A DNA stretch of 46,613 nucleotides from Amycolatopsis pithecellobii. GTDB taxonomy: Bacteria > Actinomycetota > Actinomycetes > Mycobacteriales > Pseudonocardiaceae. The stretch lies in the NCBI RefSeq assembly GCF_009707865.1, contig NZ_WMBA01000061.1, positions 1 to 46,613 on the forward strand. Reading direction: 5' to 3'. Within the stretch, counting starts at the first letter, position 1. Every line of letters starts with the position of its first letter. Positions 31,684-40,300 of this stretch are shown here, one piece after another. A model generated the notes under the pieces. The model was not told where the DNA came from. It did no database searches and saw only the letters and a program-made list of their open reading frames with translations. Made by a program: the position numbers and the translations under genes.

Positions 31684-33561
31684 ATGAATGCACAGAGCAC
31701 CAGCGGACTCCTGCGCCGTACCGCGCGCCGTGTACTCGGCCGCCCTCGCTTGTCCGGGGCCGGGGCCGGGGCGGGCGCGGTGGCGGGGCCGGACGCGGTC
31801 GAGGTCGGGCCGCGGTGGCTGCGCGTCGGCGACGGTTACACCGCCACCCTCGCCATCACCGGATACCCGGCCGAAGTCGGCGCCGGGTGGCTCGAGCCGT
31901 TGCTGTCCTACCCCGGCCGATTGGACGTCGCGGTGCACATCGACCCGCTCCATCCCGCGACCGCGGCGAGGCGGCTGCGCAAGCAACAAGGCCGCCTGGA
32001 GTCCGCGCGCCGCTCGGCGGCGGAGAAGGGCAAGCTGGACGACCCGGAGACCGAGGCCGCCGCCGCAGACGCCGCAGACATGGCCTTCGCCCTCGCCCGC
32101 GGCGAGTCGAAACTGTTTCGTGTCGGGCTGTATCTCACGGTGCACGCCCCCACACGCGAGGATCTCGATGCCGAAGTCGACGAGGTACGGTCGCTGGCGT
32201 CCTCGCTGCTGCTGGACGCGCAACCGGCAGCGTGGCGGTCGGTGCAGGGCTGGACCTCCACCCTGCCGCTCGGGGTGGACCTCCTGAGGATGCGCCGCAC
32301 CCTCGACACCCCCGCCTTGGCCGCGAGCTTCCCGTTCACGTCACCGGATTTGCCCGCGGCGGATCCGTCGCCGCACGCCCCGCTCACCGGTCGCCTGTAC
32401 GGCGTCAACGCGTCAAGCAACGGGTTGGTGTTGTGGGACCGCTGGGGCCAGGACAACTACAACTCCGTGACCCTCGCCCGTTCCGGCGCGGGGAAGTCCT
32501 ACTTCACCAAACTCGAAGCCCTGCGCTCGCTCTACCCGGATCCGCACCGGCCCACCCCGGAGGGCGAAGTCGGCGTGCAGGTGTTCGTCATCGACCCCGA
32601 AGACGAGTACCAGCGCCTGACCGAGGCGGTCGGCGGCACCTATCTCCACCTCGGCGCACCCGGCGTGCGGTTGAACCCGTTCGACCTGCCACCCGGGGCG
32701 CAGCAGATCCCGGACGCGTTGACCCGCCGGTCGCTGTTCATCCACACGCTGCTCGCCGTGATGCTGGGCGAGCCGCTGTCGCCGCAGGAGAGGGCGGTGC
32801 TCGACCGCGCGGTCACCGCGACCTACGGCCGGGTCGGTATCACCGCCGACCGCCGCACCTGGACGCGCCCCGCCCCGGTGCTTGCGGACCTCGCCGACGC
32901 CCTCGACGACGACAGCACAGAGACTGGCAACCCGGCCGGTGCAGACCTCGCGGCGCGGCTCACGCCGTATGTGTCGGGTTCGTTCTCCGGCTTGTTCGAC
33001 GGCCCCACGACGCGCTCTCCGGACGGGCATCTGGTGGCGACCTCGTTGCGGGACGTGCCCGACGAGCTCAAGTCGGTCGGGACATTGATCGCGCTGGATG
33101 CGGTGTGGCGGCGCGTGCTCGATCCGCACCACCGGCGCCGTCGGTTGGTCGTGGTGGACGAGGCGTGGTTGCTGATGCACCAGCCCGAGGCTGCGAAGTT
33201 TCTTTACCGGCTGGCGAAATCGGCGCGCAAGTACTGGGCCGGGCTGGCGTTCGTCTCCCAAGACGCCGGAGACGTGCTCTCCACGGACCTGGGCAAGGCG
33301 ATCGTGTCCAATGCCTCCACGCAAGTCCTGTTGCGACAGTCCACTCAGGCCATCGACACCATCGCCGAAGCCTTCCGCCTGTCCGATGGGGAACGCACCT
33401 ACCTGCTCGTTGCGGGGCCGGGCGAAGCGCTCCTGGTCTCTGGCACGAATCGGGTTGCCTTCCACGCATTGGCCTCCGACGAGGAAGACAGCTTAATCAC
33501 GACTGACCCGGAGTTCCTGGCAGGAATCTCGACCGAGGACGAGGACGACGTCGAACCATGA
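31684..33561 (+). CDS. VirB4/TraC-type conjugation ATPase
   Basis: This 625-residue protein powers assembly of the type IV secretion channel. The N-terminal 230 residues form the CagE/TrbE/VirB-like region. Walker A is LARSGAGKSYFTKLEAL (about residue 270) and is preceded by DNYNSVT; Walker B is RRLVVVDEAWLLMHQPEA (about 487) followed by a VSQDAGDVL motif and RQSTQAIDTI near the C-terminus. All are usual for VirB4 ATPases. It is intact, with no membrane segment, so it docks to the membrane through PrgI and VirB6 partners. The ATG of the next gene overlaps its stop by four bases. Confidence 0.93.
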   Translation: MNAQSTSGLLRRTARRVLGRPRLSGAGAGAGAVAGPDAVEVGPRWLRVGDGYTATLAITGYPAEVGAGWLEPLLSYPGRLDVAVHIDPLHPATAARRLRKQQGRLESARRSAAEKGKLDDPETEAAAADAADMAFALARGESKLFRVGLYLTVHAPTREDLDAEVDEVRSLASSLLLDAQPAAWRSVQGWTSTLPLGVDLLRMRRTLDTPALAASFPFTSPDLPAADPSPHAPLTGRLYGVNASSNGLVLWDRWGQDNYNSVTLARSGAGKSYFTKLEALRSLYPDPHRPTPEGEVGVQVFVIDPEDEYQRLTEAVGGTYLHLGAPGVRLNPFDLPPGAQQIPDALTRRSLFIHTLLAVMLGEPLSPQERAVLDRAVTATYGRVGITADRRTWTRPAPVLADLADALDDDSTETGNPAGADLAARLTPYVSGSFSGLFDGPTTRSPDGHLVATSLRDVPDELKSVGTLIALDAVWRRVLDPHHRRRRLVVVDEAWLLMHQPEAAKFLYRLAKSARKYWAGLAFVSQDAGDVLSTDLGKAIVSNASTQVLLRQSTQAIDTIAEAFRLSDGERTYLLVAGPGEALLVSGTNRVAFHALASDEEDSLITTDPEFLAGISTEDEDDVEP

Positions 33562-34793
33562 GCACACCCTCGAACATCTCTGCCTCGATCACCAACCCTA
33601 CGTCCGCGATAGCCGATGCGCTCAGCACGGCCTGGAACCGCGCCTGCACGTGGACGCAGCAGCACCTCGTCCTGCTGATGGTGCTCGCGGTGCTCGCTGT
33701 CGCCTGCTTCGCCGTAGTGGAGAGGTTGCGGCGCGCGGCGCGGCGCCGGTGGTACGCCAGGGCGCGGGTGGTGACCGTGCTGCCCCCAGCCGGAATCGAC
33801 CCCGCCGCGGCAGTAGCTGGAGCGCGCCGATTGTGGTGGGACCTGCCCAGCCTCGCCCCACCGCGCTGGAAACGCCTCTTCACCGCGGTGCCGCACCTGG
33901 CCCTCGAGTACCACCTGGCCGCGGGCATGGATCTCACCGTCCGCGTGTGGCTGCCGGGGCCGGTGCCGACCAGCCGGATCGACGCCGCGCTGCGCGCCGC
34001 GTGGCCCGGCACCCTCGTCCTCGACCACACCCCAACCACGCCCCGGTCCGGGCAGAGCGGCGAGGCGGCGCACGCGAGCACCACGAGGCTGGTAGTCACC
34101 GGGGGCAGCGTGCGCCCGGAACGGCCCGAGCACCTGCCACTGCGCGTGCCCGAGTCGCGCGACGAGTCGGCCGATCCGTTGCGGGCGCTGGAAGCCGTGA
34201 CCGGGCAGCTCGCCGAGGGCGAGTCCGCGGTGGTACAGATCCTGGCTCGGCCCGCGGTCGGACGCAGGCTGCGCCGCTACCGTCGCACGGTCGACCGGTT
34301 GCACTCCGGTCGACCGGAACGCCGCTCCGCGCTGGCCAGCTTCGTGTCGGTGCTGGTGCGCGAGGTGATGGAGATCGTCACTGGCAGCAACTCCACCGCC
34401 GCCACCAGCGACCACACGCCCCGGCGACTGGACCCGCAGCAGACCGAAGAGCTACGGGAGATCCGGGCGAAGAAGCAACAGCCGCAATGGGAGGTCGCGC
34501 TGCGCTACTACGCCGCCACCACCGCCCACGGGCCACAGGCCGCCGACCGAGTCCGCGGGATCGCCGACTCGCTGTTCGGCGCCTTCGCGCTGCTGGCCGG
34601 ACGCAACGCCCTGGCCCGCCACCGCCTGCCCAAACCCCGGGCAGTCGTCGCGGCGCGGCGGCTGCGCCGCGGGGCGCTGCTGTCCGCCGGGGAACTGGCG
34701 GCGCTGGCGCACCTGCCCGCCCGCACCGACGCCCTGGCCAGCGGCCAGGCCCGCAGCGTGCCCGCGCCCGCGCACACCACCCGCCGCCTCTAA
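33558..34793 (+). CDS. Membrane-anchored conserved protein of the transfer operon
   Basis: This 411-residue protein has one hydrophobic segment near the N-terminus (VLLMVLAVLAVACFAVVERL, about residues 35-55) and a soluble alpha/beta remainder. It includes a stretch WDLPSLAPPRWKRLFTAVPH followed by LEYHLAAGMDLTVRVWLPGP, and a helical, basic C-terminus. I cannot name a Pfam family with confidence. Its fixed place between VirB4 and the VirD4-like coupling ATPase, with a four-base overlap to the former, marks it as part of the transfer apparatus. It may be the adaptor that joins the ATPases to the channel. Confidence 0.65.
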   Translation: MSTPSNISASITNPTSAIADALSTAWNRACTWTQQHLVLLMVLAVLAVACFAVVERLRRAARRRWYARARVVTVLPPAGIDPAAAVAGARRLWWDLPSLAPPRWKRLFTAVPHLALEYHLAAGMDLTVRVWLPGPVPTSRIDAALRAAWPGTLVLDHTPTTPRSGQSGEAAHASTTRLVVTGGSVRPERPEHLPLRVPESRDESADPLRALEAVTGQLAEGESAVVQILARPAVGRRLRRYRRTVDRLHSGRPERRSALASFVSVLVREVMEIVTGSNSTAATSDHTPRRLDPQQTEELREIRAKKQQPQWEVALRYYAATTAHGPQAADRVRGIADSLFGAFALLAGRNALARHRLPKPRAVVAARRLRRGALLSAGELAALAHLPARTDALASGQARSVPAPAHTTRRL

Positions 34794-34817
34794 CTCCCCC
34801 AACAGCGAAAGGGAGTT
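34792..34817 (+). promoter_or_regulatory. Hairpin covering stop codon and ribosome site
   Basis: AACTCCC (34792-34798) and GGGAGTT (34811-34817) form a seven-base-pair stem. The left arm includes the last bases of the TAA stop of the upstream gene and the right arm the GGGAG ribosome site of the coupling-protein gene. A ribosome ending at TAA would melt the stem, so it can couple translation of the two genes. Confidence 0.5.
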
Positions 34818-34821
34818 GTCG

Positions 34822-36243
34822 TTGCCCACCACCAAGAAACCCGCCTCCACGGCCCGACGCACAGACTCCGCGGCGGTAGTTGGTCCGGCGCGGCTCACGC
34901 TGCGCCCGGCCAGCGACCGACGCCGCCGCACACCGAAACCCCTCGGTCTCACCGACGCCGGGCCAACGCGCAAGGTCGTGCTCCCCGTGGTCGATGCCCG
35001 CCACCACCTGCACATCGCCGGTACGACCGGGAGAGGCAAGTCGACCGAGCTGCTACACCTCGCGCTCGCCGACATCGAGGCCGGGCGCGGGGTCGCGGTC
35101 ATCGAGCCCCGCGGCGATCTCATCCGCGACCTGCTCGACCGGATGCCCAAAGACGCCGGCGAGCGACTCGTGCTCATCGACCCCGACGAAGAAGTCGCGC
35201 CTGCGGCCCTGAACGTGCTAGACCCCGCGGGGCTCGGCGGGGAGACCGTCGCCGAGCACCTGGTGTCCACTCTGCACCGCATCTTCTCCTCGTGGTGGGG
35301 GCCGCGCGTCGAGGACACGCTGCGCGCCGCGGCCTACACCCTCATCGGGCGGCCCGGCTCCACGCTGGCTGACATTCCGCTGCTGCTCACCAATTCCCGC
35401 TTCCGCACAGAGGCGACCCGCCGGATCCGGCGGGAAGACCCGACCGGGATCGGGGCGTTCTGGGCCGCCTACGACAAACTCACACCGTCGGCCGCGGCGC
35501 AGCAGGCGGGTCCGGTGCTGTCCAAGCTGCGCGCGGTCACTGCCCGCCGGTTCGTCGCCGACCTCTTCGGCACCGCCACGAGCTCGTTCGATCCGGCCGA
35601 CGTGCTCGACGGCGGGATCTTGCTCGCCCGGCTACCCAAGGGTGAGCTCGGCGAGGACTCCGCGCGGCTGGTCGGGTCGCTGCTGGTGGCTTCGCTCTGG
35701 CAGGCCGCGCTCGGCCGGTCGCACCAGCCCGAGCACACCCGCGCCGACGCGACCATCCTGATCGATGAGGCACAGAACTTCCTGAACCTGCCCACGCCGC
35801 TGGGGGATGCGCTGGCCGAGTCCCGCGGCTACCACCTCGGCTGGGTGCTCGCCCACCAGCACCTCGACCAGCTCACCCCAGCCCTGGCCAAGGCGCTGGA
35901 CGCTAACGCCCGCAACAAGCTGTTCTTCGGCGTCTCCCCGGACGATGCCCGGCATTTGGCCGCGCATGTCGGCCCGCACCTCGACGCGGGCGATCTCACC
36001 CGGCTGGCCAAGTTTCAGGCCGCGTGCCGGTTGTCGGTCGACAACCGCGACACCACCGGATTCACCCTGCGCACGATCGCTCCGCCGCCGGTGATCGAGG
36101 GTCGGGCCGACGAGTTGCGCGCCGCGTCCCGCGCGCACGGCATCGACCGGGCCACTCGTGACCGCGCCCGCAGCCGCCGCACCTTCGCCACCCGCGCCCC
36201 GCACGAAGGCACCGACGTCGATCTCGACGGCGACCTCGACTGA
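34822..36243 (+). CDS. VirD4/TraD-like coupling ATPase
   Basis: A 473-residue coupling protein (TTG start at 34822, six bases after AGGGAG; an in-frame TTG at 34816 is the alternative). The Walker A box IAGTTGRGKSTELLHLAL is at about residue 67-75 and Walker B is ATILIDEAQNFL at about 315, followed by HQHLDQLTPALAKALDANAR typical of the TraM-recognition/VirD4 group. It would deliver the relaxase-DNA complex to the type IV channel. Unusually for VirD4, no N-terminal membrane helices are seen, so membrane docking probably depends on the preceding gene product. The next gene starts about 55 bases later with its own GGAGG site. Confidence 0.9.
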   Translation: MPTTKKPASTARRTDSAAVVGPARLTLRPASDRRRRTPKPLGLTDAGPTRKVVLPVVDARHHLHIAGTTGRGKSTELLHLALADIEAGRGVAVIEPRGDLIRDLLDRMPKDAGERLVLIDPDEEVAPAALNVLDPAGLGGETVAEHLVSTLHRIFSSWWGPRVEDTLRAAAYTLIGRPGSTLADIPLLLTNSRFRTEATRRIRREDPTGIGAFWAAYDKLTPSAAAQQAGPVLSKLRAVTARRFVADLFGTATSSFDPADVLDGGILLARLPKGELGEDSARLVGSLLVASLWQAALGRSHQPEHTRADATILIDEAQNFLNLPTPLGDALAESRGYHLGWVLAHQHLDQLTPALAKALDANARNKLFFGVSPDDARHLAAHVGPHLDAGDLTRLAKFQAACRLSVDNRDTTGFTLRTIAPPPVIEGRADELRAASRAHGIDRATRDRARSRRTFATRAPHEGTDVDLDGDLD

Positions 36244-36299
36244 CGCATCCCCACGGATGCACTGGTCGTCACCCCGCAGGCCGTTACTGGAGGATTCCT

Positions 36300-37241
36300 A
36301 TGCCTGACAACGGAAACAGGCCCGCAACGAGCCATCCTGCGCGCCGCCGGGTTCGCCACCGGGGTGGGGCCGCCGACCCGGTCGGGCTGGCGTCCCGGCT
36401 GACCGAACGGGACCGGAGCCTGCTGCGGCTATTGGACGAGCACCGCGTGCTCACCAGCAACCAGATCGCCGACCTGTTGCCGTATCCCAACCTCAACCGG
36501 GCACAGCGGCGCCTGCTCGCCTTGTGGCACTGGCACGTGCTCGACCGGTTCCGTCACCCCGCCGCGAACGGGGCACTTACCGGCTGGCGCTACACCCTCG
36601 GTGTCGCCGGGCACGGCGTGCTCGCCGCCATGCGTGGCCTCGCCCCACCCCGGCCCAGCTCGGTCCGCGAGCAGGTGCTGCGCCTGGCTACCGACCCCCG
36701 CCTCGATCATCTGCTCGGCCTCAACGACGTTTTCGCCGCACTCGCCGCGCACACCCGCGGCAGCGAGGATGCCGAGCTGCGGTTGTGGCACGGCGAACGG
36801 TCCGCCGCCGCTGACTGTGGCGGCCTGGCCCGTCCCGATGCGCTGATCGTCTACCGCGAGCAGGGCGCACAGGTGGTGGTCTGCTACGAGCACGACACCG
36901 GCACCGAACCGCTCACCCGTGTGATCGAGAAACTTGACGGCTACGCCGAACTCGCCCGTGCGGGCGGCCCACGTCCGGCGCGGAAAACCCAGCAACGCCA
37001 AGGGTTCTGGGTGCTGTTCGGACTCCACTCGTCCGCCCGCGAGGCGAATCTGCGTGACCGGCTGGCCGCGGTCGACCACACTGCCCCCGCGCTGGCCGAT
37101 GGGGACGTCGGCTGGCGCATCGCCACCGCCAGCGCCGACGACCTCCACGCCCCGGCCGGACCAGTCTGGCTGCCCCTGCACACCCGGCAGCGGCAGCGCC
37201 TGGCTGACCTCGCCCGCACCCGAGGCCCCGCCGACAGATGA
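36300..37241 (+). CDS. Replic_Relax family (replication-relaxation) protein
   Basis: This 313-residue protein has a winged-helix N-terminus (LTERDRSLLRLLDEHRVLTS, NQIADLLPYPNLNRAQRRL, about residues 37-75), then a PD-(D/E)XK-like alpha/beta region with RPDALIVYREQGAQVVVCYE and HDTGTEPL. This is the replication-relaxation (Replic_Relax) family found in actinobacterial conjugative elements and plasmids. By context it is a candidate to nick or bind oriT, since no classical relaxase is seen in the window. Start ATG 36300 follows GGAGGATTCCT. There is no frameshift and the length is normal. Confidence 0.82.
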   Translation: MPDNGNRPATSHPARRRVRHRGGAADPVGLASRLTERDRSLLRLLDEHRVLTSNQIADLLPYPNLNRAQRRLLALWHWHVLDRFRHPAANGALTGWRYTLGVAGHGVLAAMRGLAPPRPSSVREQVLRLATDPRLDHLLGLNDVFAALAAHTRGSEDAELRLWHGERSAAADCGGLARPDALIVYREQGAQVVVCYEHDTGTEPLTRVIEKLDGYAELARAGGPRPARKTQQRQGFWVLFGLHSSAREANLRDRLAAVDHTAPALADGDVGWRIATASADDLHAPAGPVWLPLHTRQRQRLADLARTRGPADR

Positions 37242-37251
37242 GGAGGACCGC

Positions 37252-37830
37252 GTGAAAGCCAGCGTGAAACTCGCCGTGACCGCAGGCTGCGTAGCGCTCG
37301 CGCCGGTCCTGCTCCTCTCCGCCACCCTCGGCGCGGTCCTGGGCACCGACGTGGCCAGCAGCGGTCCAGGCGGAGTCATGGCCTGTCCCACGACCGGCAC
37401 ACCCACCGGCGGCGTGGCCGGGTACGGCCCCGACCAAATGGCCAACGCCGCCACCATCGTCGCCGTCGGCAAACAGCTCCAGGTTCCCGAATACGGCTGG
37501 GTGATCGCGGTCGCTACGGCGATCACCGAGTCCGGGCTCCGCAACCTGAACTACGGAGACCGGGACTCACTCGGGCTGTTCCAGCAGCGCCCTTCGATGG
37601 GCTGGGGCAACGCGCAACAAGTCACCGACCCCACCTACGCGGCGAGCCAGTTCTACCGGCACCTGCTCGCGGTGCCGAACTGGCAACAGATGGGCCTCGC
37701 CCCCGCCGCGCAAGCCGTGCAAGCATCTGGCTTCCCCGACCGGTACGCCAACAACGAGCAGGCGGCGCGACAGATCGTCGGCGCGCTGACCGGCGTGGCC
37801 TGCGCCCCGGCCCCAAACTCCACCGAGTAG
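37252..37830 (+). CDS. Lytic transglycosylase-like protein (first half of a split hydrolase)
   Basis: A 192-residue secreted or membrane-anchored protein starts at GTG 37252 behind GAGGAGGA. Residues about 6-30 are hydrophobic (LAVTAGCVALAPVLLLSATLG). The remainder is a lysozyme-like transglycosylase domain: WVIAVATAITESGLRNLNYG with the catalytic Glu, then DRDSLGLFQQRPSMGWG. It opens the peptidoglycan for the conjugation channel. The frame ends at a TAG (37828-37830), and the same frame continues into an M23 peptidase without another stop, so the original product was probably a single two-domain hydrolase now cut by an amber codon. Confidence 0.85.
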   Translation: MKASVKLAVTAGCVALAPVLLLSATLGAVLGTDVASSGPGGVMACPTTGTPTGGVAGYGPDQMANAATIVAVGKQLQVPEYGWVIAVATAITESGLRNLNYGDRDSLGLFQQRPSMGWGNAQQVTDPTYAASQFYRHLLAVPNWQQMGLAPAAQAVQASGFPDRYANNEQAARQIVGALTGVACAPAPNSTE

Positions 37831-38259
37831 CGGAGGGTGGGTTGCACCGACCGCGGGGCGTTGCACCTCGGGCTTCGGGCCGCGGGGCGGGAATTCCACC
37901 GCGGGCAGGACATCACCGCGCCGATCGACACCCCGATCGTGGCGGCCAGCGGCGGGCGCGTGATCGCCTCCGGCCCGGCCAGCGGCTACGGCCTGTGGGT
38001 CCGTATCGAACACGCGGACGGGGTGATCACCACGTATGGCCACAACAACCGCAACCTCGTCGCCGTCGGCCAAAAAGTCCACACTGGACAGTCGATCGCC
38101 GAGGTCGGCGACGGTGGCGAGTCCACCGGCCCGCACTTGCACTTCCTAGTCGAGCCAGCGGACAACCCGTCGACCCGCAGCCTTCTACCGGGAGCAGAAC
38201 GGGCCGCCGCTATGTGCCCCGTAGACGGGCACCGAGAGATCCGGGTGGGCATTCGATGA
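37831..38259 (+). pseudogene. M23 (LytM) peptidase domain, second half of the split hydrolase
   Basis: The M23 core is clear: EFHRGQDITAPIDTPIVAAS with the His and Asp zinc ligands, then GYGLWVRIEHADGVITTYGH and GPHLHFLVEPA with the final His. It is in the same frame as the preceding transglycosylase, with only a TAG between, and has no signal peptide of its own. Near the C-terminus the sequence shifts: an intact end would read VDP..FYREQNGPPLCAP, pieces of which are found in the other two frames around 38165-38222. It needs two single-base changes to restore. A free start (GTG 37837) exists but has a poor ribosome site. Confidence 0.7.
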
Positions 38260-38705
38260 GCACCCGTGATTCGGGTTGAGCCAGGTCTGGTTGCCGCGCG
38301 TCGGAGGCGTTGTTCGTTCGGGCGGCGAAGGTCAACGCCGAGTCCGGCCAGCTCGTGGGCGGCGTTGTGTAATGCGCGGTGGTCCGACGCGGTACATGGG
38401 AGTGCCGGTGTACCGCCGGGCGACGCGACGCGCCAGTGCTTTCCGCGGCGGCCAGCCCGCCTCCGGCCACCCGCAGCCGGGCGCGGCCTGGTGGGTTCGC
38501 TGGCGGTATGGAATGCGACGAAGCACACCACGCCGTCGGCGGTTCGTACCCGCAGTTCCCAGTCGTGGCGCCGATGGCGAGCAGGCCGGGCGCATAACGA
38601 ACCGGGGCCATCCAGTACGGGCCGCGGCAGGTTGCGAGCACGGCCCGCTTCGCGTCCGGTGTGGGCACTCGGCATGCCGCACCCGGGGTCATGCGGGCAC
38701 CTCAC
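38260..38705 (-). pseudogene. Small accessory protein, frameshifted
   Basis: A minus-strand gene begins at GTG 38705, overlapping the upstream stop by four bases. Protein-like sequence is split between frames. One gives DAKRAVLATCRGPYWMAPVR and YAPGLLAIG, the next DWELRVRTADGVVCFVAFHT and HELAGLGVDLRRPNEQR, joining near 38565 with one base lost. The family is unknown. A palindrome GTCCATAATGGAC lies 18 bases upstream of the GTG. The 3' end is uncertain and converges with the M23 remnant. Confidence 0.4.
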
Positions 38706-39505
38706 CCCACAGCGTGACGTCCGTCCATAATGGACTTATAGTCGTCGCGGAGTTCCCAGAGGGTTCGGCCGTCACGTGCGCGGAACCAGAAGTGCCATCC
38801 GTTCTGGTGCGGGCTGCCCAGCGCGGTGGTCGCAGCCGAGGGCGTGGTGAACAGGCGACCGTCGTCCAGCCGCAGCATGCCCTGCGCGGTCACCTGACCG
38901 GTGCGATGTACGCCGAGACCCGGCCGCCGGTAGGCCAACTCTTCACCCGCATCCAGCAGGCCCGCGGCGAGCAGGTCGCGCAGGCTACCTCGCGCCACCG
39001 ACCCGTTACTGGACACCCACATCGGCCACGGTGCGGGCGGATCGGCTTCCGCGGCATCGATGTAGCTGCCCTTGATGGCTGCGGCGGCAGGGGCCACCGC
39101 GGCGGGCCAGTCACGGCCGAGGCGAGCCCACATTCCCGCGGGCACCCACCGGCCGTGGTCGGCCAGCGCGAGCCGCACAGCCACCGCATCGTCGTCGGCA
39201 TCGGGCGCCGCGGGCGGGGCCAGCCCGAGGACGAGGTCGCCATCGCACCCGGAGGCCAGGTACTCCTCGCACCATTCCCCGGCGAACAGCACCACCTCGC
39301 CGCTGGCAGCCCACCGATCCGCGGCAGTGACCAGCAACGCCCAGGCACCAGGCGGCATCCGCATCGGGACCGCCGGGATGCCGCCGTCGGCGATCAGCAC
39401 CGCGGCCTCGCGGCCCAACGCTTCGGCGACCCGGAGGTCCGCGAGGCCTCGTACGCCGTCCGCCGGTGCCGGTGTGGCGGGGGCGACCTCCAGCCGGACA
39501 GCCAT
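38702..39505 (-). CDS. RAMA-domain protein
   Basis: A 267-residue protein starts at ATG 39505, one base after the previous stop (TGA-C-ATG), so it is coupled. The first 150 residues are an uncharacterised alpha/beta region (VLFAGEWCEEYLASGCDG). The last 90 residues match the RAMA domain: GSLRDLLAAGLLDAGEELAY, then LDDGRLFTTPSAATTALG and NGWHFWFRARDGRTLWELRD. RAMA domains are linked to restriction and DNA modification and are thought to recognise modified DNA. Here it would be a reader or partner for the DNA methyltransferases elsewhere in the element; this last step is inference. Confidence 0.8.
   Translation of the reverse strand: MAVRLEVAPATPAPADGVRGLADLRVAEALGREAAVLIADGGIPAVPMRMPPGAWALLVTAADRWAASGEVVLFAGEWCEEYLASGCDGDLVLGLAPPAAPDADDDAVAVRLALADHGRWVPAGMWARLGRDWPAAVAPAAAAIKGSYIDAAEADPPAPWPMWVSSNGSVARGSLRDLLAAGLLDAGEELAYRRPGLGVHRTGQVTAQGMLRLDDGRLFTTPSAATTALGSPHQNGWHFWFRARDGRTLWELRDDYKSIMDGRHAVG
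38723..38735. promoter_or_regulatory. Palindrome GTCCATAATGGAC (array-like site)
   Basis: This copy lies inside the last codons of the RAMA gene but 18 bases before the GTG of the following minus-strand gene, the same placement as in the array. Confidence 0.6.
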
Positions 39506-39506
39506 G

Positions 39507-40013
39507 TCAGGCCACCCCCTCGGCCACGCCTGGCGCAGTGTCCGGCCCCGGTGCGACGGTCGCCACGGGGACCAGGTCAGTGCGGCGCAGCGGGTGAATC
39601 CGCAGCCCGGCGCGGTACGCGCCCGACCGCGCGGCATTCGTCGCCTCGGCGATCCAGGCCCGCGCCGCCGTGACGGTGGCGAACGGGCCGACGAACAACG
39701 CCAGCCGCGGAGCGGGCGGGTCGATCAGCAGCGACACCACCACCGCGCCCGCCGGGTCCGGGTCGTGGTCGTGGGCAGTGAGCAGGTCGGCGACCGCGGC
39801 GGGCAGCTCGATCACGTCGCCGGTCATGTCGGCGGTGGCGCGGGTGGTCAGCGGGTCGGTGTCGGGCGGGTGTAACGCGATGGGGTGCGCGAAGGTGGCT
39901 TCGTCGGTCAGCCAGTCGGCGGCCGACGCCGCGTCGCCGTGCGAGCCGAACGTGCCGTGCACGTCGAAGTCGCCGGCGCGCACCGACAGGGTGGCGAACA
40001 GGGGCGCATTCAT
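39507..40013 (-). CDS. Hypothetical protein upstream of the RAMA gene
   Basis: This 168-residue acidic alpha/beta protein has no membrane segment. It opens with FATLSVRAGDFDVHGTFGSH and contains DMTGDVIELPAAVADLLTAH and LFVGPFATVTAARAWIAEAT. The last segment resembles the short SPOR-like or plasmid-encoded repeat units seen in actinobacterial elements, but I cannot name a family. It is the first gene of a two- or three-gene minus-strand operon with the RAMA gene and the broken gene after it. It is divergent from the winged-helix gene at 40301. Confidence 0.6.
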   Translation of the reverse strand: MNAPLFATLSVRAGDFDVHGTFGSHGDAASAADWLTDEATFAHPIALHPPDTDPLTTRATADMTGDVIELPAAVADLLTAHDHDPDPAGAVVVSLLIDPPAPRLALFVGPFATVTAARAWIAEATNAARSGAYRAGLRIHPLRRTDLVPVATVAPGPDTAPGVAEGVA

Positions 40014-40300
40014 GGGTCGGCGTTCCTTCCGTGTCGTGGTGTGTGCCGGGTGTTCCGGCCACCAGATGGACGCTCGACTCGACGCGGAATGTCAAGCGCA
40101 GGAACGTCAAGTCCCCCAACGGAAAACGGCCGCTACGGAAAGACGTATGTCTTGTTTGGACGGACCCGTTGACTTCACGTCGGGATGGAGTGTTGATGGA
40201 CGTCGTAGCCCGCACGACCCCGGTAGCGCACCGGAGGGCTACAGCCCCCGGGGGCATGACCATCCACAACCAATACCCGATTCAAAGGGAGTGCATCGTC
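40014..40300. promoter_or_regulatory. Divergent promoter region
   Basis: The 287 bases between two divergent genes must carry both promoters. A TTGACT hexamer sits at about 40169 on the plus strand without a convincing -10, and an AAAGGGA ribosome site precedes the plus gene. Nothing else stands out. Confidence 0.35.

Noticed and set aside
31815..33506. Plus-strand open frame of 563 codons overlapping VirB4
   Set aside because: Out of frame with the Walker-motif protein; very Arg-rich shadow.
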